A program made the position numbers and the translations under genes. A stretch of 64,000 nt of DNA, from positions 1-64,000 of the forward strand of contig JADFXG010000009.1 in NCBI GenBank assembly GCA_015233895.1, given 5' to 3'. Position 1 is the first letter of the stretch. Each line of letters starts with the position of its first letter. Below are positions 9,301 through 19,219 of the stretch, piece by piece. Origin of the DNA: Nitrospirota bacterium (lineage in GTDB: Bacteria > Nitrospirota > Thermodesulfovibrionia > Thermodesulfovibrionales > Magnetobacteriaceae). The notes beneath the pieces are model-generated. The model was not told the DNA's origin, did no database searches, and saw only the letters and a program-made list of their open reading frames with translations.

Positions 9301-10446
9301 TTATTGCAGAAGTTGGAACTTGCCGTCTTTGGCTATCAACACAAAAGGTTCCATATCAACGTCACGGTTTTGATCAAATGAGAATTTTCCAAGCACTCCG
9401 TTGAAATTTCTGACAGAAGCAAGCGCATCCCGAATTTTATTTCTGTCAGAGGAGGCAGCCGTCTTAATTGCGTGAGCCATAATAAACAATCCGTCATAGG
9501 CTTGAGCCGCGAACTGGTCTGGTTTGCTGCCATAGGCTTTCTCAAACTTGCCGATAAAATCCAAAACTTTAGGGTTTTCTACAGATTCGCTAAACCACGG
9601 GGTTGCAACTATCAGTACGTCTGAAGAGCTCCCGGCTATTTCAAATATCTTAGGGGAGTTAAAACCATTTCCGCCAATTACCGGCACAGTAATTCCCATT
9701 TTCCTTGCCTGATCCAAAATCACCCCGCCCTCGTTATAAAGCGCCGAGCACAACAGGGCATCCGGCGAGGTGGATTTAATCTTTGTAAGCTGGGCTTTAA
9801 AATCCGTCTGCCCTTTTTGAAATTTCTCTATGGTGGTGATATTTAATCCAAGAGCCTCTGCCGTTGATTTCATAGTGTCAAAAGCAGATTTGGTAAAAAC
9901 GTCATCGTCACCGTAAAGCATGGCAACGTTTTTAATGTGATATTTCTCAATTGCCTTTTTAATAGCAAATGGAATCGCAATGGACTCAGGCATAGAATCT
10001 CTGAAAACGAATTGTCCGATGCCGGTTATACCGGAGGCTGTGTTTGAAGTAGCAAGGATTGGGATGCCGTTACCGTTTGCCTCAGGGCCCACCAACCGCA
10101 TCTCGGTACTCAGTGTAGGCCCCAAAATTGCCGTAACCTTATCCGAGTTGATTAGTTTTTTAACTACCGAAAGCGCCTGCTCTTGTTTACCGGCAGAGTC
10201 CTCAATAATCAGCTCTATGTTTAAAGTGCCGGCTTTATTAATCTCTGAAGCGGCTAATTTAAATCCGTTTACTATAGAATTTCCATAACCGGCAGCAGGC
10301 CCACTAAGAGCTGCTATTATCCCTATTTTTATGGACTGCTGCTGATTAGGCTGTTCGCCTTTCACTTTCGGCACATCAACCTTACAGGAAAACAGCAGCA
10401 ACGATACCGCTATAATTATTATCTTCTTTAGCTTCAATCTAACCAT
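9301..10446 (-). CDS. livK: Branched-chain amino acid ABC transporter substrate-binding lipoprotein LivK
   Basis: 381-aa periplasmic type I binding protein. The lipobox LLFSC places the acylated Cys near residue 21. KIGIIAALSGPAAGYGNSIVNGFKLA is the classical start of the family, followed by the hinge segment VTAILGPTLSTEMRLVGPEA. First gene of the operon and probably translated from the promoter-distal edge of the repeat-filled gap at 10447-10874. Ligand specificity (Leu/Ile/Val or another amide) cannot be fixed from sequence. Confidence 0.92.
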   Translation of the reverse strand: MVRLKLKKIIIIAVSLLLFSCKVDVPKVKGEQPNQQQSIKIGIIAALSGPAAGYGNSIVNGFKLAASEINKAGTLNIELIIEDSAGKQEQALSVVKKLINSDKVTAILGPTLSTEMRLVGPEANGNGIPILATSNTASGITGIGQFVFRDSMPESIAIPFAIKKAIEKYHIKNVAMLYGDDDVFTKSAFDTMKSTAEALGLNITTIEKFQKGQTDFKAQLTKIKSTSPDALLCSALYNEGGVILDQARKMGITVPVIGGNGFNSPKIFEIAGSSSDVLIVATPWFSESVENPKVLDFIGKFEKAYGSKPDQFAAQAYDGLFIMAHAIKTAASSDRNKIRDALASVRNFNGVLGKFSFDQNRDVDMEPFVLIAKDGKFQLLQ

Positions 10447-10558
10447 TAACCGCTTTGGATTTCATCTGAAATTTAAAACTTTCCGCTGCTTTGTGTCAAT
10501 AGGGAGAGGGAAAGTAGTAATGAAGAGTAAAAATGAGAAAGTAGTAAGGGAGAGTAAG

Positions 10559-10778
10559 TGATAAGGGAAAGGGCTTTGCCCTTTCCCTTAAATCCTTTCC
10601 CACACGGGGAATGATTCCCCGTGACCCCCGGTTTTGTGGTTAGCGATTGGGTGGGTGTAGGGGCAACCCCCTGTGGTTGCCCTTGCTTTGTTAGTGTGCT
10701 TGTGATAAAAGAATTTTTCAACCGGCGTACCGCCGCTTAAAAAGTTTCAATTGCGAGCTTCGCCCGCAAAACAGACGA
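10559..10778. repeat. Multi-hairpin dispersed intergenic repeat, copy 1
   Basis: About 220 bp containing at least three inverted repeats: a perfect 13-bp stem with 3-nt loop (10562-10590), a perfect 9-bp stem (10603-10623) and an 8-bp stem (10661-10668 with 10675-10682). It ends in a GC-rich block with CCGGCG...CCGCCG and a CCCGCAAAACAGACGA tail. A second, clearly homologous copy lies at 19967-20168, and fragments at 11082-11110 and perhaps 63529-63581. This explains most of the gene-free gap 10447-10874. An 82-codon open frame across it is a by-product. Confidence 0.85.
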
Positions 10779-10874
10779 TCAGATTAAAATTATCAGTCAT
10801 GACGCAACCTTATATTTCTAAATTCCCTAAATGTTATATAATAAGACATTGTGGACTTACCATAAGGAGGTACA

Positions 10875-11060
10875 ATGATTTTACAAAAAAAAGAAATATA
10901 TAATCTGATAGATGACTTACCGGATTTGGTAGAAATTGATGAGGTCATCTACCGGTTGTATTTACGTCAGAAACTTGAATCTGCAGAAAGCGATATAAAT
11001 GAAGACAATCTTATTTCACATGAGGACATGGTTAAGGAAACTGTGAATTGGTTCAAATAA
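10875..11060 (+). CDS. Small antitoxin-like protein, no partner toxin
   Basis: 61 aa, preceded by an excellent Shine-Dalgarno (AAGGAGGTACA). The acidic, helical protein contains the pattern IDEVIYRLYLRQKLE followed by ISHEDMVKETVNWFK. This resembles the C-terminal S-H-E-[ED]-[VM]-x-K-x-x-x-x-W ending of small antitoxins that pair with ParE/RelE toxins. The downstream 270 bp holds no toxin frame, only repeat fragments, so it is an orphan or the toxin was lost when repeats inserted. The family assignment is by resemblance and is uncertain. Confidence 0.6.
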   Translation: MILQKKEIYNLIDDLPDLVEIDEVIYRLYLRQKLESAESDINEDNLISHEDMVKETVNWFK

Positions 11061-11081
11061 AATGGACACTTACACATCCCC

Positions 11082-11110
11082 CCGCCGCTTAAAGAGTCTC
11101 AATGCAAGCG
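11082..11110. repeat. Fragment of the multi-hairpin repeat
   Basis: The block CCGCCGCTTAAAGAGTCTCA plus the following nine bases matches the 3' part of the repeat copies at 10559 and 19967, with a few differences. It is a truncated third copy located just after the orphan antitoxin-like gene. Confidence 0.6.
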
Positions 11111-11176
11111 ATGAAAGCCCAAGACGGATGGGCATTATTAAAGTAAGGAACTCTTGATAAGGGATTTTTCTCTTTT

Positions 11177-11239
11177 TTGTCATTCCCGTGAAAACGGGAA
11201 TCCAGTCCCATGAGGTAGAGGCGAATAATTATTCACCAT
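11177..11239. repeat. Two short palindromic intergenic repeats side by side
   Basis: The first (11177-11207) is of the widespread type whose translation reads VIPAKAGIQ: TTCCCGT-GAAA-ACGGGAA stem (11183-11200) followed by TCCAG. The second (11214-11239) is a degenerate copy of the palindrome seen intact at 49862-49889. Together with the fragment at 11082 they fill the gene-free stretch 11061-11348. Confidence 0.7.
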
Positions 11240-11348
11240 ACTAAGACAATAATAATTTTTTTTCTAATGCGTTTGCCCTGATAGGAAAAGGGGGATTAAG
11301 GGTTATTTCATTTTTATTAAGTATTATTGCTCTAAAGTGTTGATGTGT

Positions 11349-11380
11349 TTTACTTTTTGTTTGTTATTTGGTATAACAAA
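11349..11380 (+). promoter_or_regulatory. hicB promoter with overlapping inverted-repeat operator
   Basis: A TTTACT -35 (11349-11354) and TATAAC -10 (11372-11377) are separated by 17 nt. An 8-bp inverted repeat TTTGTTAT-TTGGT-ATAACAAA (11360-11380) overlaps the -10. The arrangement fits autorepression by the antitoxin encoded 17 nt downstream. Seen in sequence; binding is inferred. Confidence 0.55.
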
Positions 11381-11396
11381 AAGAGGAGGTAATTAC

Positions 11397-11609
11397 ATGA
11401 AATACAGAATATTGGTAGAACAAGACGAGGATGGAGTATTTATAGCACAGTGTCCGGCATTACCTGGCTGTGTATCTCAGGGTAAAACCAGGCAGGAGGC
11501 GATTACAAATATTGCAGATGCCATTAAAGGTTATATAGAGAGTTTAAAAAAGCACAGTGAAGCTATTCCGCCACCGATAGAAGAGGAATTAGTTGAGGTA
11601 TTGGTTTGA
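11397..11609 (+). CDS. hicB: HicB-family antitoxin
   Basis: 70 aa from the ATG at 11397, which follows AGAGGAGGTAATTAC. The HicB partial RNase-H-like fold is clear: MKYRILVEQDEDGVFIAQCP, then ALPGCVSQGKTRQEAITNIADAI and an amphipathic tail LKKHSEAIPPPIEEELVEVLV. The length is normal for short HicB antitoxins without a separate DNA-binding domain. The order is antitoxin first, then toxin, overlapping by 4 nt. The toxin gene that follows carries a stop codon, so this antitoxin may now act without a partner. Confidence 0.88.
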   Translation: MKYRILVEQDEDGVFIAQCPALPGCVSQGKTRQEAITNIADAIKGYIESLKKHSEAIPPPIEEELVEVLV

Positions 11610-11830
11610 CCAGATTACCGGTATTATCAGGTAAAGATTTATGTAAAGCGTTAGAGAATTTCGGATATTTAATAGACCATCAAACATGAGGCCATATCAT
11701 TCTTAGAAATCATCTTCCGCCTTACAGAAGAGCAGTAGTACCTAACCATAAAGAAATTGCAAAAGGAACTCTAAAAGCTATATTGAATCAAACCGGACTA
11801 ACTATTGAAGAGCTAAACAAAGTTCTCTGA
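11606..11830 (+). pseudogene. hicA: hicA toxin gene with in-frame TGA
   Basis: Starting from TTG at 11606, the frame runs 74 codons to TGA at 11828 but has an internal TGA at codon 28 (11687-11689). The translation is LPVLSGKDLCKALENFGYLI-DHQT-stop-GHIILRN...VVPNHKEIAKGTLKAILNQ...TIEELNKVL. The catalytic His region of HicA ([GS]-[GS]-H-x-I) lies directly after the stop. A single G-to-T change (GGA to TGA) would explain it. TGA serves as the ordinary stop elsewhere in the window, so recoding is unlikely. The toxin is therefore dead, or a sequencing substitution is present. Confidence 0.8.
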
Positions 11831-11943
11831 AATAATATCACATCTCATTGCGCGTTAAAGAAATCACCGCGTTGGAGCAAGCTTGAAGATTGCCCCCCAC
11901 AGTGTTTGGAAATATGGGAATGCTGGTAAATTAATTCACCCCT

Positions 11944-14172
11944 TTATCCTTTTAACCCTTTTTTTGCAAATTCAAGATTTCTCTGCGTAGTTTGAACAGA
12001 CGGATGGTTTTCATCAAAAAATTTTAATTTAATACTTAAAGCCTGCTCGTAATACTCAATAGCTTTTTCAGATTCACCAAGTTGGCTTAAAATGAATCCA
12101 TAGGCAATCAGCAAAGCAGCTACATTTCCAGCATTTGCCTCTATCGCTCTTTTTATAACTGCATCGTCTATTTTATCTGCTATTTCCTTTTGCATGGAGC
12201 GTGTTTCTCTGAAGAGCAGCAAATTTTTCATGTGTGCGCTTAACCAAGCTGCATGTTTACAAGCGCCGAAAATATTATCTGTTTTTGTGGCGTGGTATAA
12301 CGCCTCCTCCAAATACTTTGGCTCAGGATATTTATTATTTTTCAAACTTTTTTCAACTTCACCATCATACCAACCATAAGCATTATTGTGCATTTGGTGC
12401 TTTTCGGTATCATTGAGCTTATCCCACATCATGTCTCGTATCACAGGGGTCACCCAATAGTAAGCTTTTTTTTGAGCGTCCTGCTCTTTTTCCATGAATG
12501 TGAGGGTTACACCGCTGTCGGTTTTCTTTGTTAAATCCGCACCGGTAAAGGACATTAGCGGCATATCGTGTAGCTTTTTATTGAGGCGTCGTCCTTCAAA
12601 TTCAAGTTTGAAGTCATACCGGCTTGTTATTATTATGTTGGTTATATAGTTAGCCCAATCAAGAGAGTACAAGAGCGGCCTTATAGCGTCAAGGGCATCA
12701 CGCGTTATATGGAATTCGTCATTAGCCGAGCGCTCCAGCACCTGTTCAAAATCGTCAAACAAAAATATCGTAGGAATTTCTTTAAAGGTCGCTCTCATTA
12801 GCGCTTTAATTTGCTCGTCATAACCAATATCAGATTTTAGAATTTCTAAGCCATTTTTATTTCCATGTTTCTCTACCAAATCCTTGATTTTTGTAAGTAT
12901 ATCAAGTTTACTAAATTGCCCATGAAATACGATTAATTCCCTGTCACGAAACCGCTCGATCAGCTTACCGGAGAGGGTACTTTTCCCAACCCCTGCCACT
13001 CCCCGGATAAGCAGCCCAAACTTACTGTGTTCTTTTCCTTTCAAAATATTAATTCCATGCTGAACATATCGCCGCCTGCCGACAAATCCGGTCTCAAGCG
13101 CCTTAACCTGGGAATCCCCCAAATACGTATAAACCAACTTTCGCCGTGGCAGATATTTTAACTTCTGTCCGGCGGTTACTATAGGCTCAAGCGGACTCTC
13201 ATCAGTAAATGCCCTAAGAATGTGCCACGAGTGGTAACTGTCTCTATATAATTGCCGTGTCTTTATGATGCTATCTGCAATACCCTTGCCCTCTGCGATG
13301 GTTTTATAAAGCTCCGCTCCCATACGCGTTGCACAAAAATCATAAACCGGCAGCCCCCAACCAAGCACTATGGGAATTCCTGCCTGTACCATCTTACATG
13401 CAAAAGACTGGCCGGAGCCGTCTCCCTTACCTGTTAAACATCCGGATAGAAAGAGCATTTTGGGTTTGAAACTCTCCAGCTTTTCCCATAATTTTTCGTG
13501 TGTCACCATATCGGGATTGCCTGTCTCATCCTCCATACAAAACACAGGGTTTTCATCAATATTGGCATGACCACTCATATGGACTATGTCGCTGCCGGCA
13601 ATTTCATAGAGAGTATCATACAAGCCATCTATTGAGCCGGAATCCTCCACTGTGATATCAACAGGGATATGTCCCATTTTTTCAAGAATTAGTTCCTCCT
13701 CTTTGTCGTATTCAAGCACTGGCTTTACCCCAGCAGGGGATGAGGCCATAAAGAGGAGTTTTAGTGGATCATTATTTGGTTTTCGTTTTTTGTCTTTCCC
13801 GCGCAGCGCTGCCAGTCTTAACATATTGATTCTGTGGGTAAGGAGCAGAAACCCACCGTTATTAATTAACTCAAACGGTAAATCATTAAGCTCATCGGGT
13901 AGTTTTAGAAAAATATTAAGAATGTCGTCAGTATCGGATGCCTCTTTAATTTTTGAGGCTAATGTCCCGCCTGTACCGTTAAGTATGTCAAAGAGTGTTT
14001 TCCCCAGTCTTGCGCCTTCAGCAGGATTATTAGACCAGTGGTTTAATTTCAACGACTCAAGAGCTGTTTGAACGCTTTTTTCGTCAACACTATGAGATGG
14101 ATAGTAATTAAACAGAATATCTCTGTTGTTTTTTGAGGATACCGTTTTTATTTCCACAGTAATATGCACCAC
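11944..14172 (-). CDS. CHAT-protease / P-loop NTPase / TPR protein
   Basis: 742 aa. A CHAT (caspase-like) domain spans about 130-330 with the catalytic dyad visible as HMSGHA (His202) and FLSGC (Cys245). A STAND/AAA-type NTPase follows, with Walker A GVAGVGKST (391-399) and Walker B TIFLFDDFE (about 468-476), then a helical segment and at least one TPR (about 690-735, SQLGESEKAIEYYEQALSI). GTG start at 14172 without a strong ribosome site. CHAT-NTPase-TPR proteins resemble bacterial NLR-like immune or signalling proteins in which ligand binding activates a protease. The target is unknown and no gasdermin-like or other obvious substrate lies beside it. Confidence 0.85.
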   Translation of the reverse strand: MVHITVEIKTVSSKNNRDILFNYYPSHSVDEKSVQTALESLKLNHWSNNPAEGARLGKTLFDILNGTGGTLASKIKEASDTDDILNIFLKLPDELNDLPFELINNGGFLLLTHRINMLRLAALRGKDKKRKPNNDPLKLLFMASSPAGVKPVLEYDKEEELILEKMGHIPVDITVEDSGSIDGLYDTLYEIAGSDIVHMSGHANIDENPVFCMEDETGNPDMVTHEKLWEKLESFKPKMLFLSGCLTGKGDGSGQSFACKMVQAGIPIVLGWGLPVYDFCATRMGAELYKTIAEGKGIADSIIKTRQLYRDSYHSWHILRAFTDESPLEPIVTAGQKLKYLPRRKLVYTYLGDSQVKALETGFVGRRRYVQHGINILKGKEHSKFGLLIRGVAGVGKSTLSGKLIERFRDRELIVFHGQFSKLDILTKIKDLVEKHGNKNGLEILKSDIGYDEQIKALMRATFKEIPTIFLFDDFEQVLERSANDEFHITRDALDAIRPLLYSLDWANYITNIIITSRYDFKLEFEGRRLNKKLHDMPLMSFTGADLTKKTDSGVTLTFMEKEQDAQKKAYYWVTPVIRDMMWDKLNDTEKHQMHNNAYGWYDGEVEKSLKNNKYPEPKYLEEALYHATKTDNIFGACKHAAWLSAHMKNLLLFRETRSMQKEIADKIDDAVIKRAIEANAGNVAALLIAYGFILSQLGESEKAIEYYEQALSIKLKFFDENHPSVQTTQRNLEFAKKGLKG

Positions 14173-14312
14173 TGAATGTAGCGAATAAGCATGATTAAAA
14201 TCAATGTTTTTACACTATCCTAATTTCTACCCCACGGCAACTATTAAAAAAAATTTTTAATTTATAAAGAAAACTTGCAAAATAAAAATATTCGTGATAT
14301 ACTAACATCATA

Positions 14313-15731
14313 GTGAAAATTAAAAAAGTCGCGTTTATAGAATCTAAAGCGCCAGGTAACCACATATACAGCAGGTATCCTGTCCCCAGAGTGGGATCTG
14401 TGCTCCTTTCAACAATACTGACGGCTCATGGTTACGATGTTAAGGTATTCATAGAGGATCTGGCAAAGATAGACTGGCAGTACGTTGAGAGCTCTGATAT
14501 CGTCTGTATTTCCACAATAACACCTACGGCAGTAAGAGCATACAAACATGCAAAGAGGGTGCAGGCACTGGGCATACCTGTGGTGATGGGCGGCGCTCAC
14601 GTTTCTTTTATGTCTGAGGAGGCTTTGAACTACTCTGACTATGTGATTAGGGGTGAGGGTGATGAGTCAATAGTGGAGCTTTTCGACTTCCTTGAGAAGG
14701 GCTCGCCGGATATAAAGTCAATTAAAGGCCTTTCATACAGAGACAAGCAGGGTGCAGTTGTAAACAATGAGGCACGGCCTCTTCTGGCATCTCTCGATTG
14801 GCTGCCTATCCCTGACGTATCGCTTGTGCATGAATTTGATAAGTCCATTATATATCCAATATCGCTGTCACGCGGGTGCCCGTTTAACTGCAACTTCTGC
14901 TCTGTTATTAGGGTGTTTGGACGGCGTTACCGGTCTAAGTCTATAGAGAATTCAATGGCTGAGATCCGCTCAGCTACCAGTCATCCAAGGAAAAATATAT
15001 TTTTTGTGGATGATAATTTCACAGCAAGCAAGAAAAGAGCAAAAACCCTCCTTAAGGAAATGGTCAACGAGAAGATGAAAACTGGCTACAATGCCCAGGT
15101 ACGTACAGACATCGCAAAGGACCCGGAATTACTTGGGCTGTTGGCAGAATCCTGTTGTAGCACAGTTTATATAGGGTTTGAATCAATAAATCCTCAAACT
15201 CTGATTGAATACAATAAGGGGCAGGGTTTGAAGGAAATTAAGGACTGTATAAAAGCAGTAAAAGAGTATGGAATATCAATTCACGGGATGTTTGTCCTTG
15301 GCGCAGACAACGACGATGTTACAACGATTAGACAGACCGTTGAATTTGCAATAGAGCAGGGGATAGATACAATTCAGTTGATGATATTAACACCGCTTCC
15401 CGGCACACCGTTTTATAACGATATGTTGTCAAGCGGCAGATTGATTCATCAGGACTGGGCTAAGTTTGACGCTCACCACGTAACATTTAAGCCAAAGATA
15501 CTAAGTCCTCAGACGCTACACATGGAAACATTAAAGGCTATGGGGCGCTTCTATTCGTGGAAATACATTTTCAGACACATGGCAAAGCTGGACTTTTTCC
15601 ATGTTGCAGTAGGACTTTACGGAAAACATGCCGTAAAACAGGCATTAGTTGAAGCTAAAGAGTATCTGAACGTTATCACCCAACTGCTGGAAAATAATAA
15701 TATATCTCAACATAACGTTTCTATTCAGTAA
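14313..15731 (+). CDS. B12-binding-type radical SAM protein
   Basis: 472 aa, GTG start. The N-terminal Rossmann-like cobalamin-binding-type domain (1-135) lacks the DxHxxG cobalamin ligand motif but keeps VVMGGAHVSFM and YVIRGEGDESI. A radical SAM core follows, with cluster motif CPFNCNFC (Cys189, Cys193, Cys196) and SRG before it. The C-terminal region (FDAHHVTFKPKILS) matches the DUF4070-like ends of the subfamily that contains hopanoid- and lipid-modifying enzymes. The reaction is not deducible. It stands alone between divergent and convergent neighbours. Confidence 0.85.
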   Translation: MKIKKVAFIESKAPGNHIYSRYPVPRVGSVLLSTILTAHGYDVKVFIEDLAKIDWQYVESSDIVCISTITPTAVRAYKHAKRVQALGIPVVMGGAHVSFMSEEALNYSDYVIRGEGDESIVELFDFLEKGSPDIKSIKGLSYRDKQGAVVNNEARPLLASLDWLPIPDVSLVHEFDKSIIYPISLSRGCPFNCNFCSVIRVFGRRYRSKSIENSMAEIRSATSHPRKNIFFVDDNFTASKKRAKTLLKEMVNEKMKTGYNAQVRTDIAKDPELLGLLAESCCSTVYIGFESINPQTLIEYNKGQGLKEIKDCIKAVKEYGISIHGMFVLGADNDDVTTIRQTVEFAIEQGIDTIQLMILTPLPGTPFYNDMLSSGRLIHQDWAKFDAHHVTFKPKILSPQTLHMETLKAMGRFYSWKYIFRHMAKLDFFHVAVGLYGKHAVKQALVEAKEYLNVITQLLENNNISQHNVSIQ

Positions 15732-15792
15732 TACCAAACCGCATTCCTTGTTTTAAACCCTGCAGATAGTTAATTCTACGCTGACTACGTGC

Positions 15793-18477
15793 TTATTTAC
15801 CGCAGCATTTCTTGTATTTTTTACCGCTACCGCAAGAACAGGGTTCATTTCTACCGGGTTTTTTGTTTTTTCTGACAGTCTGTGGGGTTTCGTTATCGCT
15901 TCTGTTATAAAACACCGGTTGTCTTTTTTGTATGTTAGAACGCTCAATTTCCTCTTCTGAATGCACCTTTATGTGGAATAATCGTGTCAGAAATTCGCTT
16001 GTTACCCGGAAAGTCAAATCTGAAAACATTTCAAAGGCTTCTTTTTTATATTCCACGAGGGGGTCTTTTTGCCCGTAGCCGCGAAGTCCTATTCCCTCTT
16101 TAAGATGGTCCATGGCAAGCAGGTGGTCTTTCCACTGAGTGTCAAGAAGTTGAAGGAGGGTAACTTTTTCAAAATACCGCAGGACATGTTCCCCCATCTC
16201 ATCTTCTTTCTTTTTGTACAACCCTTTTAACACAGCAGGTATCTTCTCTTTTAACGCATTTATGTGTTTAACGTCTTCAATTTGGCGTTTTAATTCTTTT
16301 TGAGAGATTGCAAATATACCAAACATTGAGTCCAGCAAACCGTCCATATCCCAGTTTTCACTGTAAGTGTCCTCAGGACACGAGCGCTCTAAAGTATCCG
16401 TAGCCGTATCTTCAATCATTTCTGTTATCTGCTCTTGAAGCGACTCTGCAGCAAGGATTTCCCTTCTGTAAGAGTAAATCTCAGTTCTTTGTTTGTTCAT
16501 CACGTCATCGTATTCAAGGAGGTGTTTTCTTATATCAAAGTTGTGTGCCTCGACCTTTTTCTGAGCGTTGGCAATAGCCCGTGAGACCATTTTATTTTCA
16601 ATTGGAACATCCTCCTCCATGCCGAGGCGTCCCATAAGTCCGGAGATTCTATCGGAACCAAAAATTCTCATTAGATCATCCTCAAGGGAAAGGAAAAACT
16701 TGGAGGTGCCGGGGTCGCCCTGACGTCCTGAGCGTCCTCGCAACTGGTTATCTATGCGGCGAGCCTCGTGGCGTTCTGTTCCCAGAATGAAAAGGCCTCC
16801 GGCCTCGATTACTTTCTCTTTGTCACTGGCGCAGATTTCCTCAGCTTTTGAGAGTGTATCTTTCCACTCCTCGTCTGTATATTCCTTGTTGTCTTTGAGC
16901 ATATCGTGTGCCAGTCCCTTAGGGTTTCCCCCAAGTACGATGTCAGTGCCACGGCCAGCCATGTTGGTTGCTATAGTTACAGCGCCGCTTCTGCCAGCTT
17001 GTGCCACGATTTCTGCTTCTTTCTCATGGTATTTGGCGTTTAGCACGCTATGCGGGATGCCTGCCTTTTTAAGCTCTTTTGACAACACCTCTGACTTATC
17101 TATTGATATAGTACCGACTAAAACCGGCTGAGACTTAGAGTTACACTCTTTTATGGTTTCTATTACGGACTTATATTTAGCCTGTTCGTTTTTATATATT
17201 GAATCCGGTAAATCTGATCTGTTCATAGGCCTGTTAGTTGGTATAACCATAACGTCAAGGTTATAGATTTTTCCAAACTCCTCTGCCTCAGTGTCAGCGG
17301 TGCCTGTCATACCGGCAAGTTTATTGTACATTCTGAAGAAATTCTGAAACGTAATTGTGGCAAGGGTTTGGTTTTCACTCTCTATTTTTACGCCTTCTTT
17401 GGCCTCTATCGCCTGATGAAGACCATCTGACCAGCGTCTGCCGGGCATAAGGCGGCCTGTAAACTCATCTACGATGATTACCTCGCCATCGGTTACCACA
17501 TAATCTGTGTCTTTTTTGTACATGTTGTGCGCCTTAAGCCCCTGAAGCACGTGATGAACCAGTTCTATGTTTATTGGGTCAAACAAGTTCTCCACACCAA
17601 TCAGTCTTTCTGCGTGTAGAGCGCCCTCTTCAGTTAAAATTACATTTTTTTGCTTTTCATCAATAGTGTAATCTACTTCTTTTTTAAGTTTTGGGATCAT
17701 TTTGTTAATTTTATAGTACTTGTCGGTAGATTCCTCAGAGGGACCGGATATAATTAGCGGAGTTCTGGCCTCGTCAATTAAAATGCTATCCACCTCATCC
17801 ACGATGGCATAGTTAAGCTCACGCTGTGAAAACTCCTCCAATTCGTACTTCATATTGTCACGGAGGTAATCAAATCCGTACTCATTATTTGTGCCGTATG
17901 TTATGTCTGCCCGATACGCCTCCTGACGAGTACAGGGATTCAGAAAATCCAGCTTCTCGTACTCGGACTTATACGAGGGGTCATAGATAAAGGAATCGTC
18001 GTTTTGAATAGTTCCTATGGATAGTCCCAAAAAATTGTAGATGGGTCCCATCCACTGAGTGTCACGCCGCGCCAGGTAATCGTTAACAGTGACAACGTGT
18101 ACCCCTCTGCCATCCAGTGCATTTAGGTAAACCGGAAGAGTTGCAACAAGGGTTTTGCCCTCACCGGTTTTCATCTCTGAGATTTTACCCTGATGAAGGA
18201 CAATGCCTCCAACTAACTGCATATCAAAGTGGCGCATGGAAAGAATCCGCTTAGAGACCTCTCTAACTATGGCAAACGCTTCAGTCAGGATGTCATCCAG
18301 TGTTTCACCATTTTTGAGGCGGGTGCGAAACTCTCCGGTTTTGTCTTTTAGCTGTGAATCCGAGAGTTTTGATACTGCGGCCTCCTGATCATTTATAAGC
18401 TCTACCAGAGGCATGAGCTTTTTTAACTCACGCTCGTTTTTAGTGCCAAAAACCTTTTTTAATACATACCCTATCAT
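15793..18477 (-). CDS. secA: Preprotein translocase ATPase SecA
   Basis: 894 aa, full length. The Walker A region is [20 protein letters not shown], the DEAD-like box is [20 protein letters not shown], and [17 protein letters not shown] nucleotide-binding domain 2 appears as [15 protein letters not shown]. The C-terminal zinc finger is [13 protein letters not shown], which recruits SecB or lipids. It drives post-translational secretion through SecYEG. It starts 4 nt downstream of bioD, so this essential gene appears to be co-transcribed with biotin genes. Confidence 0.97.
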   Translation of the reverse strand: MIGYVLKKVFGTKNERELKKLMPLVELINDQEAAVSKLSDSQLKDKTGEFRTRLKNGETLDDILTEAFAIVREVSKRILSMRHFDMQLVGGIVLHQGKISEMKTGEGKTLVATLPVYLNALDGRGVHVVTVNDYLARRDTQWMGPIYNFLGLSIGTIQNDDSFIYDPSYKSEYEKLDFLNPCTRQEAYRADITYGTNNEYGFDYLRDNMKYELEEFSQRELNYAIVDEVDSILIDEARTPLIISGPSEESTDKYYKINKMIPKLKKEVDYTIDEKQKNVILTEEGALHAERLIGVENLFDPINIELVHHVLQGLKAHNMYKKDTDYVVTDGEVIIVDEFTGRLMPGRRWSDGLHQAIEAKEGVKIESENQTLATITFQNFFRMYNKLAGMTGTADTEAEEFGKIYNLDVMVIPTNRPMNRSDLPDSIYKNEQAKYKSVIETIKECNSKSQPVLVGTISIDKSEVLSKELKKAGIPHSVLNAKYHEKEAEIVAQAGRSGAVTIATNMAGRGTDIVLGGNPKGLAHDMLKDNKEYTDEEWKDTLSKAEEICASDKEKVIEAGGLFILGTERHEARRIDNQLRGRSGRQGDPGTSKFFLSLEDDLMRIFGSDRISGLMGRLGMEEDVPIENKMVSRAIANAQKKVEAHNFDIRKHLLEYDDVMNKQRTEIYSYRREILAAESLQEQITEMIEDTATDTLERSCPEDTYSENWDMDGLLDSMFGIFAISQKELKRQIEDVKHINALKEKIPAVLKGLYKKKEDEMGEHVLRYFEKVTLLQLLDTQWKDHLLAMDHLKEGIGLRGYGQKDPLVEYKKEAFEMFSDLTFRVTSEFLTRLFHIKVHSEEEIERSNIQKRQPVFYNRSDNETPQTVRKNKKPGRNEPCSCGSGKKYKKCCGK

Positions 18478-18481
18478 TTTA

Positions 18482-19219
18482 TTAGCCTTCTTTTATTTTG
18501 TCATTATTGTCGCTCTGTAAATAACCACATATTATATCATAATTGATGTATTTTTTTGATATTTTTTTTAGACTTTCACTGCTTACATCGCTAATAAAAG
18601 GGACTGTGCCGATTATTGGCACTCCTAAAGAAAACTCTGCTATTATCACGGGGTTAGTTTTGAGTGCTAAACTATCTGCCGTACTTGTGTGATTTATTAT
18701 AATTCCAATGACGGATATTTTTCTGGCTTTGAGGAAATCAAGGGTAAGAAGGGTATGGTTTATAGCTCCCAGCCGGTTTTCACACACCACAATTACCGGC
18801 AATTGGAGCTCTGTTATAAGGTCATACACAAACTTGTCCGTTGTAATTGGTACCATAACGCCGCCAACTCCCTCAATCAAAAGGATTTTGGAGTTATCAA
18901 CATTTTTTAGAGATGTTATAAATTCATCCCATAGAATGTTTTTGTTTTCAATTCTTGAAGCGGCAAGCGGACACAGGGGGTCTTTAAATCTGATGGGCGT
19001 GATGTCATCAACGTTTTCGTTTTTCATGGAGGGAATATTTGTAAGGTAGAACGAGCCATCCTCAGGGATTAAAATACCGCCATCTGATTTGCAGCCCGTT
19101 TCAATCGGTTTTCTGAGCGTTACGCTATAACCCATTTCACTTAACCCGATGGCAAGAAGCGTGGTTATCAGAGTCTTACCGACTCCGGTATCAGTGCCGG
19201 TAATGAAAAACCCTTTCAT
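18482..19219 (-). CDS. bioD: Dethiobiotin synthase BioD
   Basis: 245 aa. N-terminal P-loop [16 protein letters not shown], the substrate lysine/Thr region [10 protein letters not shown], and [11 protein letters not shown] are the diagnostic BioD motifs. It makes the ureido ring of dethiobiotin from 7,8-diaminopelargonate, CO2 and ATP. It overlaps the SDR gene by 4 nt and is followed 4 nt later by secA. bioB and bioA were not found in this window; bioF is 5.4 kb away with a matching promoter. Confidence 0.94.
   Translation of the reverse strand: MKGFFITGTDTGVGKTLITTLLAIGLSEMGYSVTLRKPIETGCKSDGGILIPEDGSFYLTNIPSMKNENVDDITPIRFKDPLCPLAASRIENKNILWDEFITSLKNVDNSKILLIEGVGGVMVPITTDKFVYDLITELQLPVIVVCENRLGAINHTLLTLDFLKARKISVIGIIINHTSTADSLALKTNPVIIAEFSLGVPIIGTVPFISDVSSESLKKISKKYINYDIICGYLQSDNNDKIKEG

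Noticed and set aside
8541..9404. Long plus-strand open frame antisense to livH
   Set aside because: It mirrors the codon pattern of livH; the livH product is a clear family member and the antisense protein is not.
10562..10590. Strong hairpin as a livK-side or convergent terminator
   Set aside because: No T-run follows on either strand and the hairpin is a component of the dispersed repeat.
10473..10721. 82-codon open frame on the minus strand upstream of livK
   Set aside because: It lies inside the multi-hairpin repeat and its protein sequence is low-complexity; no ribosome site.
11606..11830. In-frame TGA of hicA as a selenocysteine or recoded codon
   Set aside because: No SECIS-like hairpin was seen after it, HicA has no Sec position there, and TGA is used as stop throughout the window.
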